A stretch of 64,000 nt of DNA from positions 62,001 to 126,000 of the forward strand of contig NZ_JBJDPS010000010.1 in NCBI RefSeq assembly GCF_044901685.1, in the 5' to 3' direction. Under the pieces are notes generated by a model that was given only the letters and a program-made list of their open reading frames with translations, made no database searches and had not been told where the DNA came from. Below are positions 25,944 to 34,955 of the stretch, one piece after another (positions within the stretch are counted from its first letter, which is position 1; every line of letters starts with the position of its first letter). Position numbers and translations under genes: made by a program. This stretch comes from Micromonospora_G sp044901685 (lineage in GTDB: Bacteria > Actinomycetota > Actinomycetes > Mycobacteriales > Micromonosporaceae).

Positions 25944-27173
25944 TCAGCCGGCGGAGAGGCGGTGGTGCCAGGCGACCGCCGCCGGGTCGGTGAGCGACGC
26001 GACCTGGTCGATCACCACACGCAGCCGGGCGGCGTCGGTGCCGGCGGTACGCCACAGCGGGGCGAAGACCGGATCGAGCGCGTCCGGTGCCCGTACGGTC
26101 AGCGCGTGCACCAGCTCGGTGATCACCTGACGCTGGCGGGCGTACCACCGGTCGGCGCCGGGGCGGCGCATCACGTACCGCAGGGCCATCCCCTTGAGCA
26201 GTGCGCACTGGGCCCGGACCAGTCGGGGCACCACGAGATCGGCGGCGTAGCGGCGCACCGGCTCGGGACCGTACCGCTCCTGGGTCGCCTCGACCGCGGC
26301 CGAGACGAACCGCCCGGTCAACGCGCTGGTCGTGCTCTTCAGCGCGACCTGCGCCCGGTGGCTGCCGTCGTAACCGGCCAGCGGCCGGAGCAGCGGGTCG
26401 GCCAGGAGGCCGACCAGCACCGGGGCGAGCGCGTCGGCGGACTCGGTGGAGTAGGTGTCCGCGACGTCGGCGCAGAGCGCGGCCCGTTCGTCCTGGTCGT
26501 CGAAGAGCTGCGGCAGCCGCAGGTGTCCCCGGTAGACGCCGTCCTCCACGTCGTGCACCGAGTAGGCCACGTCGTCGGCCCAGTCCATCACCTGTGCCTC
26601 CAGGCAACGTGCCCGCTCCGGGGCGCCCCGGCGCAGCCAGCCGAAGACCTCGGCGTCGTCCGCGTACACGCCGAACTTGCGCCCTCCGGGCTCCCGGAAC
26701 CACGGATACTTGCCGGTCGCGTCGAGCGCGGCGCGGGTCAGGTTGAGGCCGACGGAGGCACCGTCGGGCCGCAGCACCTTGGCCTCCAACCGGGACAGTA
26801 CGCGCAGCGTCTGCGCGTTGCCCTCGAAGCCGCCGCAGGACTGGGCCAGCGTGTTCAGCACCTCCTCGCCGTTGTGCCCGAACGGCGGGTGCCCGAGGTC
26901 GTGCGCGAGCCCGGCCACGTCGACCACGTCCGGGTCCGCGCCGAGCCGCTGCCCCATCTCCCGGGCGATCTGCGCGACCTCCAACGAGTGGGTCAGCCTG
27001 GTCCGCAGGGAGTCGTCGGTGCCGGCGGTGTGCACCTGGGTCTTGGCCGCCAACCGGCGGAAGGCGGCGGAGTGCAGCACCCGGGCCCGGTCCCGCTGGT
27101 ACGGACTCCGCCCGTGACCGGTGTCCTTCGGCTGCTCGACAACCAGCCGCTCGGCGTCGCCGTCGCGGTTCAC
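25944..27173 (-). CDS. dgt: deoxyguanosinetriphosphate triphosphohydrolase-like protein
   Basis: 409 residues. The HD-domain metal motifs are present: TRLTHSLEVAQIAREM (first His, about residue 62) and AGLAHDLGHPPFGHNGE (HD pair). A later DWADDVAYSVHDVED follows, as in dGTPase-like enzymes. They cleave dNTPs to deoxynucleosides and triphosphate. The GTG start has AGGATG about 8 bases upstream. It converges on the NADAR gene through palindrome copy A. Confidence 0.93.
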   Translation of the reverse strand: MNRDGDAERLVVEQPKDTGHGRSPYQRDRARVLHSAAFRRLAAKTQVHTAGTDDSLRTRLTHSLEVAQIAREMGQRLGADPDVVDVAGLAHDLGHPPFGHNGEEVLNTLAQSCGGFEGNAQTLRVLSRLEAKVLRPDGASVGLNLTRAALDATGKYPWFREPGGRKFGVYADDAEVFGWLRRGAPERARCLEAQVMDWADDVAYSVHDVEDGVYRGHLRLPQLFDDQDERAALCADVADTYSTESADALAPVLVGLLADPLLRPLAGYDGSHRAQVALKSTTSALTGRFVSAAVEATQERYGPEPVRRYAADLVVPRLVRAQCALLKGMALRYVMRRPGADRWYARQRQVITELVHALTVRAPDALDPVFAPLWRTAGTDAARLRVVIDQVASLTDPAAVAWHHRLSAG

Positions 27174-27193
27174 CGGCTCATCCTGTCACCCGG

Positions 27194-27556
27194 TCAGGAC
27201 GGCGTGGAGGCCGCCCGCAACACGCAGAACTCGTTTCCCTCCGGGTCGGCCAGCACGATCCAGGAGTCGGTCTCCCGCTGTCCGACGTCGACGTGCCGGG
27301 CGCCCATGTTGACCAGTCGCTCCACCTCGGCCTCCTGGTCGGCCGGGCGCAGGTCGATGTGGAGCCGGTTCTTGGTCTCCTTGCCCTCCGGCACCGGTAC
27401 GAAGACGAGGCCGGGCAGTTCGTCGCTCGACCGCCGGATCTCCACCTCGTCGGGCTTCTCGTAGGTGATCCGGTAGCCGAGTGCCTCGGCCCACCAGCGG
27501 GCGAGGCGCGCCGGGTCCTGGGCGTCGACCACCAGGTTCTCCCAGAGACTGCCCAT
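27194..27556 (-). CDS. VOC (glyoxalase/bleomycin-resistance fold) family protein
   Basis: 120 residues, the size of a single VOC domain pair. Typical pieces are LWENLVVDAQDPARLARWWAEALGY at the start, NRLHIDLRP in the middle and WIVLADPEGNEFCVL at the end. The metal-ligand positions are partly kept (His in HIDL, Glu in GNEF). ATG at 27556 has GGAGGT 7 bases upstream. It ends 20 bp before the dgt start and may share its transcript. Substrate unknown. Confidence 0.88.
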   Translation of the reverse strand: MGSLWENLVVDAQDPARLARWWAEALGYRITYEKPDEVEIRRSSDELPGLVFVPVPEGKETKNRLHIDLRPADQEAEVERLVNMGARHVDVGQRETDSWIVLADPEGNEFCVLRAASTPS

Positions 27557-28040
27557 GGCAGACACCTCCGTCGCGATCAGGTGACGAAATTCGAGTGACG
27601 CCCAGGTTACGCCCGCCCGTCCGGGCGGAGCGCGCCGCCGAGCGGTCGAAAGGAGAAATCCCGATCACCGATACCACAAAGGCAAACACTTCTCGCAGCC
27701 GTACGGTGATCCCTCACAACCACCGATCAGGTTAGAGTTGCTGTCCAATTGCCGACCGTCACGGGATCACATCTAGGGATGGCCAGGTGTAGCGTGCCGT
27801 AAACAGAAGGTCACAGCCGGCGGCGATACCGGCCCGGTCCGCGCAACTCGATCAGTCCGCGCAGTCCGACCAGCCCGATGTCCCACCCGCGAGCCCGCGC
27901 GACCATCCGCGTTGCCGGCCGGCGCCGAACCGACGGGACACACCAGGGGCGGGCCATCTCATCCCCACCCCGGACCGACCCGACGTTCCGCGCCCCCACA
28001 GGACAGTTTCCACCGTCAGCACAGTTAAGGAGAGTTTCCC
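27557..28040. other. intergenic region, weak promoter signals only
   Basis: About 480 bp between the VOC gene and the roadblock gene. The AT-richer part (27640-27790) holds a possible rightward promoter, TTGCCG with a TAGGGAT box about 17 bp on (around 27750-27780). An 8-bp inverted repeat GTGATCCC/GGGATCAC (27704-27711 and 27762-27769) flanks it. No coding frame looks real. Confidence 0.4.
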
Positions 28041-28544
28041 GTGGACGCTGACGCCGCCATCCGGGCCGAGCTGTACCGGCTGCGCCGCCGGCTACCCGAC
28101 CTCTCGGGCGCGGTGCTCGGCGGAGTGGACGGCCTGCTGGTCGCCTCCGACCTGACCGACGGCGACCCGCACCATCTCGCCGCGCTCTCCGCCGCGACGC
28201 TCGGCCTGGGTCACCGCTTCGCCCAGTCGGCGGGGCACGGCGCGCTGCACGAGTCGGTGGTACGCAGTGCCGGCGGTTGCGTGATCACGTACCCGGCCGG
28301 CGCATGGGGACTGCTGACCCTGGTGACCTATCCGGACAGTGACGTCGAAGGGATCCACCCCGAGGCGCGGGCGACCGCGCACCGGCTCGGCACGATGGTC
28401 GACTCGCTGCGCCTCGCGGTGACGATGGCCAGCACCTCGGCCGCGGACCCGCACGCCCCGCTCGACGTACGCACGCCGATGGCCACCCTGCCGGCCGATC
28501 TCTGGGCCGAGACCGGTGGTCTGCGCCCGCCGGGTCTGCGCTGA
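28041..28544 (+). CDS. roadblock/LC7 domain protein
   Basis: 167 residues. Residues 5-130 follow the roadblock pattern: LRRRLPDLSGAVLGGVDGLLVASDL, HHLAALSAATLGLGHRFAQSAGHG, then GGCVITYPAGAWGLLTLVT. In actinobacteria such proteins usually work with a histidine kinase, a DUF742 protein and a small GTPase, but none of these is nearby. The C-terminus is a Pro/Leu-rich tail. The GTG is preceded by AAGGAGAG at good distance. Confidence 0.82.
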   Translation: MDADAAIRAELYRLRRRLPDLSGAVLGGVDGLLVASDLTDGDPHHLAALSAATLGLGHRFAQSAGHGALHESVVRSAGGCVITYPAGAWGLLTLVTYPDSDVEGIHPEARATAHRLGTMVDSLRLAVTMASTSAADPHAPLDVRTPMATLPADLWAETGGLRPPGLR

Positions 28545-28694
28545 CCCCGGTCACCGCCGCTCCGGTCTCACACCCGCTCCCGGGCCCACCCGCCTCCGGG
28601 CACCGACGTCCGCCGGAGGCCGCGCCGATCGCGCGGTCCCCGGTGGAGGTTCCGTTTTCGTGGCCGTCGGCCGCTGGTCCCAACTCTGATCCGG

Positions 28695-31433
28695 TCAGCG
28701 GCTGTCCGACCCGGTCGAGGAGATGGCCGCGCGACCCGCCTCCAGCCGCGCCACCGGCACCCGGAACGGCGAGCAGGAGACGTAGTCCAGACCGACCTCG
28801 TGGAAGAAGTGCACCGACTCGGGGTCGCCGCCGTGCTCGCCGCAGACCCCGAGCTTCAGCCCCGGACGGGCCGCCCGGCCCTCCTCGGTGGCGATCCGGA
28901 CCAGCCGGCCCACGCCGTCCCGGTCGATCGACTCGAACGGGGAGATGCCGAAGATGCCCAACTCCAGGTAACGCCAGAAGAACGCGCCCTCCACGTCGTC
29001 CCGGGAGAAACCCCAGCCCATCTGGGTCAGGTCGTTGGTGCCGAAGGAGAAGAACTCGGCCGCCTCGGCGATCTGGCCGGCGGTCAGCGCCGCCCGGGGC
29101 ACCTCGATCATCGTGCCGACCAGCACCTCGACCCCGCTGTCGCCGACCACCTCGGTGATGATCTTCTCTGCCTCGGCCCGGACGGTTTCCAACTCCTGCA
29201 CCGCGCCGACCAGCGGGACCATGATCTCGGGTCGGGCCACCCGACCGTCGCGCGCACAGGCCACCGCCGCCTCGACGATCGCCCGTACCTGCATCGCGAA
29301 CAGGCCGGGGATGACCAGGCCGAGCCGGACCCCGCGCAGCCCGAGCATCGGGTTCTGCTCGTGCATCCGGCGTACCGCCGCCAGCAGGGCCTCCTCCCTC
29401 GCCGCGTCCTGGCCACGCTCCTGGGCCACCGCGACGTTCACCGCCAACTCCTCCAGCGGCGGCAGGAACTCGTGCAGCGGCGGGTCGATCAGGCGTACGG
29501 TCACCGGCTGCCCGTCCATCTCGCGGAAGATCTCCACGAAGTCGTCCCGCTGCATCGGCAGCAGCGCCGCCAGCGCCTCCTGCCGATCCGCCTCGGTACG
29601 GGCCAGAATCAGCCGTTCGACCAGCTCGCGCCGGTCACCGAGGAACATGTGCTCGGTCCGGCACAGCCCGATCCCCTCGGCCCCGAACCGGCGGGCGCGG
29701 GCCGCGTCCTCGCCGGTGTCGGCATTGGTCCGGACCCGCAGCCGACGCCGCTCGTCGGCGTGCCCGATGATCCGGTGCACCGCCTGCACGAGCTGGTCGC
29801 CGGACTCGGCCGGGTCGAGACTGCCCTCGAAGTAACGCACCACCTCGGACGGCGAGACCGGCACCTCGCCCAGGTAGATCTTCCCGGTGGTGCCGTCGAT
29901 CGAGACGACGTCGCCCTCGCGTACGGTCTGGCCGTCCACGGTGAACTGCCGGGAGCGTACGTTCACGTCCAGCGCGTCGGCACCGCAGACGCAGGTCTTG
30001 CCCATCCCCCGGGCCACCACGGCGGCGTGGCTGGTCTTGCCGCCGCGCGAGGTGAGGATGCCCTGGGCCGCGATCATGCCGGGCAGGTCGTCCGGGCTGG
30101 TCTCCCGCCGGACCAGGATGACCGACTCGCCCTGACCGGCCAACTCCACCGCGCGGGCCGCGTCGAAGACCACCTTGCCGACCGCGGCACCGGGCGAGGC
30201 GCCGATCCCGGCGGCCAGCGGCGCGACGTCGTGCTCCAGCCGGAACCTCGGGAACATGAGCTGGGCGAGCTGGGCGCCGTTGACCCGGTGCAACGCCTCG
30301 TCCAGGTCGATCAGCCCCTCGTCGACGAGTTGGCCGGCGATCACGAACGCCGCCGCCGCGGTCCGCTTGCCGACCCGGGTCTGGAGCATCCAGAGCTTGC
30401 CCCGCTCGATGGTGAACTCGATGTCGCAGAGGTCGAGGTAGTGCTCCTCCAGCCGGGCCATGATGCCGAGCAGTTCGCCGTACGACCGGGTGTCCAGCTT
30501 TTCCAGCTCCTGGAGCGGGACGGTGCTGCGGATTCCGGCGACCACGTCCTCACCCTGGGCGTTGGCCAGGTAGTCGCCGTAGATGCCCTGCGCCCCGCTG
30601 GCCGGGTCCCGGGTGAAGGCGACCCCGGTGCCGGAATCCGGCCCGAGGTTGCCGAAGACCATCGCCACCACGTTGACGGCGGTGCCGAGGTCGGCCGGGA
30701 TCCGCTCCTGCCGGCGGTAGAGCACCGCGCGCTCGGCGTTCCACGAGCCGAAGACCGCGAAGATCGCCAGGTCGAGCTGCTCGCGCGGGGCCTGCGGGAA
30801 GTCGCGCCCGGTGTGCTTGCGGAAAATCGTCTTGTACGTGTCGACCAGCCGCCGCAGGTCGGTTGCGTCGAGGTCCAGGTCGTCGGTGCTGCCCTTGGCC
30901 CGCTTGGCCTCGTCCAACGCGTGCTCGAACTCCTCCCCGGGCACCTCGCAGACGGTCTTGCCGAACATCTGGATCAGCCGCCGGTAAGAATCCCAGGCGA
31001 ACCGCTCGTTGCCGCCGGCCTGGGCGGCGAGCCCGGCCACGCTGGCGTCGTTGAGCCCGACGTTGAGGACGGTCTCCATCATGCCCGGCATGGAGAACTT
31101 CGCCCCGGAGCGGACCGAGACCAGCAGCGGGTCCGCCGGGTCGCCGAGCCGCTTGCCCATCTCCCGCTCCAGTGCGGCCAGGTGGGCGTCGATCTGCTCG
31201 GCCAGGTCGGCGGGGGCGGCGCCGGTGGCCAGGTATGCCTGGCACGCCTCGGTGGTGATGGTGAAACCGGGCGGCACCGGCAGACCGAGATTGGTCATCT
31301 CGGCCAGGTTGGCGCCCTTGCCGCCGAGCAGGTCCTTGAGCCCCATGTTGCCCTCGGCGAAGTCGTACACCCACTTGTGTCCGACCGCTGCCCGTGCTGC
31401 CGTCTCGTCTGCCGCTGTTTCCCTCGATGCCAC
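28695..31433 (-). CDS. ppdK: pyruvate, phosphate dikinase
   Basis: 912 residues, full length. The order is an N-terminal ATP-grasp nucleotide-binding domain (KWVYDFAEGNMGLKDLLGGKGANLAEM at residues 18-44), then the phosphohistidine domain with the catalytic His469 in GGKTSHAAVVARGMG. The C-terminal PEP-binding barrel ends with GVCGEHGGDPESV and CSPFRVPVARLEAGRAAI. It interconverts pyruvate, ATP and phosphate with PEP, AMP and pyrophosphate. The GTG has GGGAGG 6 bases upstream. It appears monocistronic. Confidence 0.97.
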   Translation of the reverse strand: MASRETAADETAARAAVGHKWVYDFAEGNMGLKDLLGGKGANLAEMTNLGLPVPPGFTITTEACQAYLATGAAPADLAEQIDAHLAALEREMGKRLGDPADPLLVSVRSGAKFSMPGMMETVLNVGLNDASVAGLAAQAGGNERFAWDSYRRLIQMFGKTVCEVPGEEFEHALDEAKRAKGSTDDLDLDATDLRRLVDTYKTIFRKHTGRDFPQAPREQLDLAIFAVFGSWNAERAVLYRRQERIPADLGTAVNVVAMVFGNLGPDSGTGVAFTRDPASGAQGIYGDYLANAQGEDVVAGIRSTVPLQELEKLDTRSYGELLGIMARLEEHYLDLCDIEFTIERGKLWMLQTRVGKRTAAAAFVIAGQLVDEGLIDLDEALHRVNGAQLAQLMFPRFRLEHDVAPLAAGIGASPGAAVGKVVFDAARAVELAGQGESVILVRRETSPDDLPGMIAAQGILTSRGGKTSHAAVVARGMGKTCVCGADALDVNVRSRQFTVDGQTVREGDVVSIDGTTGKIYLGEVPVSPSEVVRYFEGSLDPAESGDQLVQAVHRIIGHADERRRLRVRTNADTGEDAARARRFGAEGIGLCRTEHMFLGDRRELVERLILARTEADRQEALAALLPMQRDDFVEIFREMDGQPVTVRLIDPPLHEFLPPLEELAVNVAVAQERGQDAAREEALLAAVRRMHEQNPMLGLRGVRLGLVIPGLFAMQVRAIVEAAVACARDGRVARPEIMVPLVGAVQELETVRAEAEKIITEVVGDSGVEVLVGTMIEVPRAALTAGQIAEAAEFFSFGTNDLTQMGWGFSRDDVEGAFFWRYLELGIFGISPFESIDRDGVGRLVRIATEEGRAARPGLKLGVCGEHGGDPESVHFFHEVGLDYVSCSPFRVPVARLEAGRAAISSTGSDSR

Positions 31434-31730
31434 CAGAAGCCTCCCACGTACGACGCTGAACGAAGGTTTAGTTGGTTTGCATACCCCGGGGACGGAGTTC
31501 CGTACCGGGAAGAACCAATGGCCATTGGTCCGCGAAGGTTAAGCCACCCTACGGCGACCCGTCAGTAATGGGTGACAATCGGCACAGGCGTCGTCCCTGT
31601 ACGTGTTCAGGCCCGTTTGTGGGAGCGTTTCCACGTGCACGAGCACGCACCGCGCCCCGGCGCTAACCTGGGTACGGCACCCGAACGGCACCCCCATCCC
31701 CCCGGATCGCGGCAAGGAAGCGAATCGACG
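31434..31730. other. divergent promoter region of ppdK and the hexosaminidase
   Basis: About 300 bp with no gene. It contains a perfect 16-bp palindrome ACCAATGGCCATTGGT (31514-31529) and several short dyads such as GTTCCGTACCGGGA near 31500. The palindrome is about 85 bp from the ppdK start and could be a regulator site. Confidence 0.4.
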
Positions 31731-33527
31731 ATGAGCAGTGGCCCCCAGGAGCACGGCCCCCAGGAGCACGCCCCCGCGCACCCGGCACCGCCGCACCCGG
31801 CACCGCCGCGCCCGGCACCGCCGCGCCCGCGTACGCCGGAACCGGACGGGGTCGCTGCCGACCGCGAGCGGGCGACCGCCGCGCGGCTGGCCTCGGTGCT
31901 CCCCGCGCCCACGAGCGTGCGGCCCGCGCCCGGCGAGCGTTACCAACTCACCGCCGACACGGCCGTCCGGACCGGCGGCGGACCGGCGGCCGACACGGTC
32001 GGCAACTACCTCGCCGAACTGCTCCGCCCGGCCACCGGCTACCCGCTGCCGGTGAGCGCGCTCGACGGCGACACTCCCCCACCCGACACCATCACCCTGC
32101 TCCTCGAACCAACCGCGAACCCGGACGAGGCGCAGGCGGGGCGGCCAGCCGGCACGCGGTCGGACGAGGAGGGCTACCGACTCGACGTGACCGGGGACGG
32201 GGTGGTCGTCCGGGCCCGGACCCGGGCCGGTCTCCTGCACGGCGTACAGACGCTCCGGCAGCTCCTGCCGGTGGAAGTCGAGAGCGACGAGGTCCGGCCC
32301 GGCCCCTGGCTGGTGCCGGGCGGGCAGATCGTCGACGCGCCCCGGTTCGCCTACCGGGGTGCCATGCTCGACGTCGCCCGGCACTTCTTCGGCGTCCCGG
32401 ACGTGCTCCGCCTGGTCGACCAGTTGGCCCGGTACAAGCTCAACCACCTGCACCTGCACCTCACCGACGACCAGGGCTGGCGGATCGCCATCGACTCCTG
32501 GCCGAAGCTGGCCGAGATCGGCGGCGCGACCGAGGTCGACGGCGGGGCCGGGGGCCACTACACCCAGGACGACTACCGGACGATCGTCGCGTACGCGCAG
32601 GACCGCGGGGTCACCGTGGTGCCGGAGATCGACCTACCCGGCCACACCAACGCCGCGCTCAGCGCCTACGGCGAACTCGCGCCGGACGGGATCGCGCCGC
32701 CGCCGTACACCGGCACCGAGGTCGGGTTCAGCTACGTGGCGGTGCACAGCGAGCGGACGTACGACTTCGTCGACGACGTGCTGGGCGAGCTGGCCGCGCT
32801 GACGCCCGGCGCGTACCTGCACGTGGGCGGGGACGAGGCGTACAAGGTCAACCCGGAGGACTACAACACGGTGATGAGCCGGGTGCAGCGGATCGCCGCC
32901 GGCAAGGGCAAGACGGTGGTCGGCTGGCACCAGCTCGCACCGGTGGAGCACCTGCCCGGACGGGTGCTCCAGTACTGGGGCACGGCCGCCGCCGACGAGA
33001 AGGTGTCGGAGGCGGTGGCCCGGGGTGCCCGCGTGATCATGTCGCCGGGCAACCGCACCTACCTGGACATGAAGTACGACGACGCGACCCCGCTCGGCCT
33101 GGACTGGGCCGGGCTGATCGAGGTACGCACGGCGTACGACTGGGATCCGGGCAGCTCCCTCGACGGAGTACCCGAGGAGGCGGTGCTCGGCATCGAGGCG
33201 CCACTGTGGACGGAGACGATCCGTACCGTGGCCGAGGTGGAGTACATGACCTTTCCGCGCCTGGTCGCCGTCGCGGAGCTGGGCTGGTCCACCGAGGCCG
33301 CCCGGGACTGGGAGTCGTTCCGACTCCGGCTGGCCGCACACGCCCCGCGCTGGGACCTCGCCGGGATCGCCTACCACCCGTCCCCCGAGGTCCCGTGGCC
33401 CAGCACCGCCGCCGGCCACCCCACCGTCCCGGCACCCCGCCGCGAGCTGGCACCGGCCGACACCCCGACCACCGGCATCCCGATCGGGGACGCTCCGACG
33501 GTGACGTCCCAACCCGGGACGCCCTGA
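31731..33527 (+). CDS. beta-N-acetylhexosaminidase, GH20
   Basis: 598 residues. A Pro/His/Ala-rich N-terminus (residues about 10-45, repeats of HPAPP and RPAPP) precedes a GH20b domain and the catalytic barrel. The barrel shows YRGAMLDVARHFFGV, LNHLHLHLTDDQGWRI and HVGGDEAY, with catalytic Asp368-Glu369. It removes terminal GlcNAc or GalNAc from chitin-like or glycan substrates. There is no signal peptide, so it looks cytoplasmic or non-classically exported. ATG at 31731 follows AAGGAAG. A train of 15-bp repeats begins at the stop codon. Confidence 0.93.
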   Translation: MSSGPQEHGPQEHAPAHPAPPHPAPPRPAPPRPRTPEPDGVAADRERATAARLASVLPAPTSVRPAPGERYQLTADTAVRTGGGPAADTVGNYLAELLRPATGYPLPVSALDGDTPPPDTITLLLEPTANPDEAQAGRPAGTRSDEEGYRLDVTGDGVVVRARTRAGLLHGVQTLRQLLPVEVESDEVRPGPWLVPGGQIVDAPRFAYRGAMLDVARHFFGVPDVLRLVDQLARYKLNHLHLHLTDDQGWRIAIDSWPKLAEIGGATEVDGGAGGHYTQDDYRTIVAYAQDRGVTVVPEIDLPGHTNAALSAYGELAPDGIAPPPYTGTEVGFSYVAVHSERTYDFVDDVLGELAALTPGAYLHVGGDEAYKVNPEDYNTVMSRVQRIAAGKGKTVVGWHQLAPVEHLPGRVLQYWGTAAADEKVSEAVARGARVIMSPGNRTYLDMKYDDATPLGLDWAGLIEVRTAYDWDPGSSLDGVPEEAVLGIEAPLWTETIRTVAEVEYMTFPRLVAVAELGWSTEAARDWESFRLRLAAHAPRWDLAGIAYHPSPEVPWPSTAAGHPTVPAPRRELAPADTPTTGIPIGDAPTVTSQPGTP

Positions 33528-33598
33528 CCACCGACGACCTGACCACCGACGACCTGACCACCGACACCCCGACCGCCGACGCCCAGACCGCCGACGGC
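33524..33598. repeat. degenerate 15-bp tandem repeats
   Basis: About five units. The first two are exact CTGACCACCGACGAC, the third changes its end, and the last two drift to CCGACCGCCGACGCC-like forms. The array starts at the hexosaminidase stop codon and ends just before the dusB stop. One frame reads as Thr/Asp repeats (LTTDD). It could be a slipped-strand expansion of a former C-terminal tail. Confidence 0.75.
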
Positions 33599-33603
33599 GG
33601 CGC

Positions 33604-34758
33604 TCAGCCGCCGGAGTCCTCCATCTCCGCACCCGCCGGCACGTCGTCGCTGTCCCGGTCGGACAACCACCCGTCCGGCAGGTAGACCTTGCCCGGCGCG
33701 TTCGTCCGGCCACGCGGCTGCCCGAGAGTGTGGGTCGGGAAGGGCTCGGCCGGGTCGAGCTTGCCGAGCAGGTCGTCCAGCTCGGCCAAGCTGTTGATCA
33801 TCGCCAGCGCCCGGCGCAGCTCACCGCCGACCGGGAAGCCCTTCAGGTACCACGCCACGTGCTTGCGGAAGTCGGTGCAGCCGTCCCGCTCGGTGCCCAG
33901 CCACTCGGTGAGCAGTTCGGCGTGCCGGCGCATGGTCGCGGCCACCCGGCCCAGGTCGGGCAGGACCCGGTCGTCGCGATCCTCGAACGCCGCCGCCAGG
34001 TCCGCGAAGAGCCACGGCCGCCCCAGGCAGCCCCGGCCGACCACCACCCCGTCCGCCCCGGTCTGCTCGAGCATCCGGAGCGCGTCGTCCGCCTCCCAGA
34101 TGTCACCGTTACCCAGCACCGGCACGTCCAGCGCCTGCTTGAGGGTGGCGATCGCGTCCCAGTCGGCACTGCCGGAATAGCGCTGCTCAGCCGTACGCGC
34201 GTGCAGCGCCACCGCCGCGACCCCGGCCTCCTGCGCGGCGAGACCGGCCTCGACGTACGTCAGGTGGTCGTCGTCGATGCCCTTGCGCATCTTCACCGTG
34301 ACCGGCACCCCGGCCGGTGCCGCCGCCTCCACCGCCGCCCGGACCAGCCGGGCGAAGAGCCGCCGTCGCCACGGCAGCGCGGCACCGCCGCCCTTGCGGG
34401 TGACCTTCGGCACCGGGCAGCCGAAGTTGAGGTCGATGTGGTCGGCCAGGTCCTCCTCGACCACCATCCGCACCGCCGCCGCCGTGGTCTGCGGGTCCAC
34501 GCCGTAAAGCTGGAGGCTGCGCGGGGACTCGTCGCCCCCGAAGGCGACCATGCGCAGGGTCTTCGGGTTCCGCTCCACCAGCGCCCGGGTGGTGACCATC
34601 TCACAGACGTAGAGCCCGCCGCCCTGTTCCCGACAGAGCCGGCGAAACGCGACATTGGTGATACCGGCCATCGGCGCGAGCACCACCGGCGGCCAGACCC
34701 GGTGCCCGCCGAGGGCCAGCGAACCCGGCACCCCCGAACCAACACCGGTAGACATCAT
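33604..34758 (-). CDS. dusB: tRNA-dihydrouridine synthase, DusB type
   Basis: 384 residues. The FMN-binding TIM barrel starts VVLAPMAGITNVAFRRLCREQGGGL (about residue 26). The active-site stretch DLNFGCPVPKVTRKGGGAAL contains the conserved GCP cysteine. LHARTAEQRYSG, VLGNGDIWEADDA and GVVVGRGCLGRPWLF are the phosphate-binding end. It reduces uridine to dihydrouridine in tRNA. Two ATG codons follow GGAGG with very short spacing, so the exact start (34758 or 34755) is uncertain. Confidence 0.93.
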   Translation of the reverse strand: MMSTGVGSGVPGSLALGGHRVWPPVVLAPMAGITNVAFRRLCREQGGGLYVCEMVTTRALVERNPKTLRMVAFGGDESPRSLQLYGVDPQTTAAAVRMVVEEDLADHIDLNFGCPVPKVTRKGGGAALPWRRRLFARLVRAAVEAAAPAGVPVTVKMRKGIDDDHLTYVEAGLAAQEAGVAAVALHARTAEQRYSGSADWDAIATLKQALDVPVLGNGDIWEADDALRMLEQTGADGVVVGRGCLGRPWLFADLAAAFEDRDDRVLPDLGRVAATMRRHAELLTEWLGTERDGCTDFRKHVAWYLKGFPVGGELRRALAMINSLAELDDLLGKLDPAEPFPTHTLGQPRGRTNAPGKVYLPDGWLSDRDSDDVPAGAEMEDSGG

Positions 34759-34788
34759 CCTCCAAGCATCCCACCTGCACGCCTGGGG

Positions 34789-34853
34789 TAAGGAAGGGCC
34801 CCTTGTTATCGCTTTTGGTAGAGGAAGGGCCCCCTATTAACGAGGGCGATAGC
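34789..34853. repeat. GGAAGGGCCCC element, copy B (two units in direct orientation)
   Basis: Two related half-elements, AAGGAAGGGCCCCTTGTTAT (34790-34809) and AGGAAGGGCCCCCTATTAAC (34822-34841), lie in the same orientation. A GTTATCGC/GCGATA dyad lies across them. The location is between the divergent starts of dusB and the AbiEi-like gene, so a pure terminator role does not fit this copy. Confidence 0.65.
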
Positions 34854-34876
34854 ACAGACCGCCGCCGGCCGGGACG

Positions 34877-34904
34877 TTGTCCACAGCCGGCTCGGTTGTC
34901 CACA
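34877..34904 (+). promoter_or_regulatory. two DnaA-box sequences (TTGTCCACA) in tandem
   Basis: TTGTCCACAG occurs at 34877-34886 and 34896-34905, same orientation, 19 bp start to start. Both match the actinobacterial DnaA-box consensus TTGTCCACA exactly. Only two boxes are present and no oriC genes are nearby, so this is not an origin. They lie 50-80 bp before the AbiEi/DUF559-like gene. Confidence 0.6.
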
Positions 34905-34955
34905 GTTCGGCGACCGCAACCACCTAAGTGGTCACAACCGCTCCAGGCTGGGCGA

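Noticed and set aside
27811..27999. A 62-codon minus-strand gene before the roadblock gene
   Set aside because: Arg/Gly-rich, no ribosome site and no family; it looks like chance coding in GC-rich DNA.
28800..31568. A 922-codon plus-strand frame opposite ppdK
   Set aside because: Composition is typical of an antisense shadow; ppdK is complete and well conserved on the other strand.
34877..34904. Replication origin
   Set aside because: Only two DnaA boxes, no AT-rich unwinding element and no dnaA/dnaN/gyrB genes nearby.
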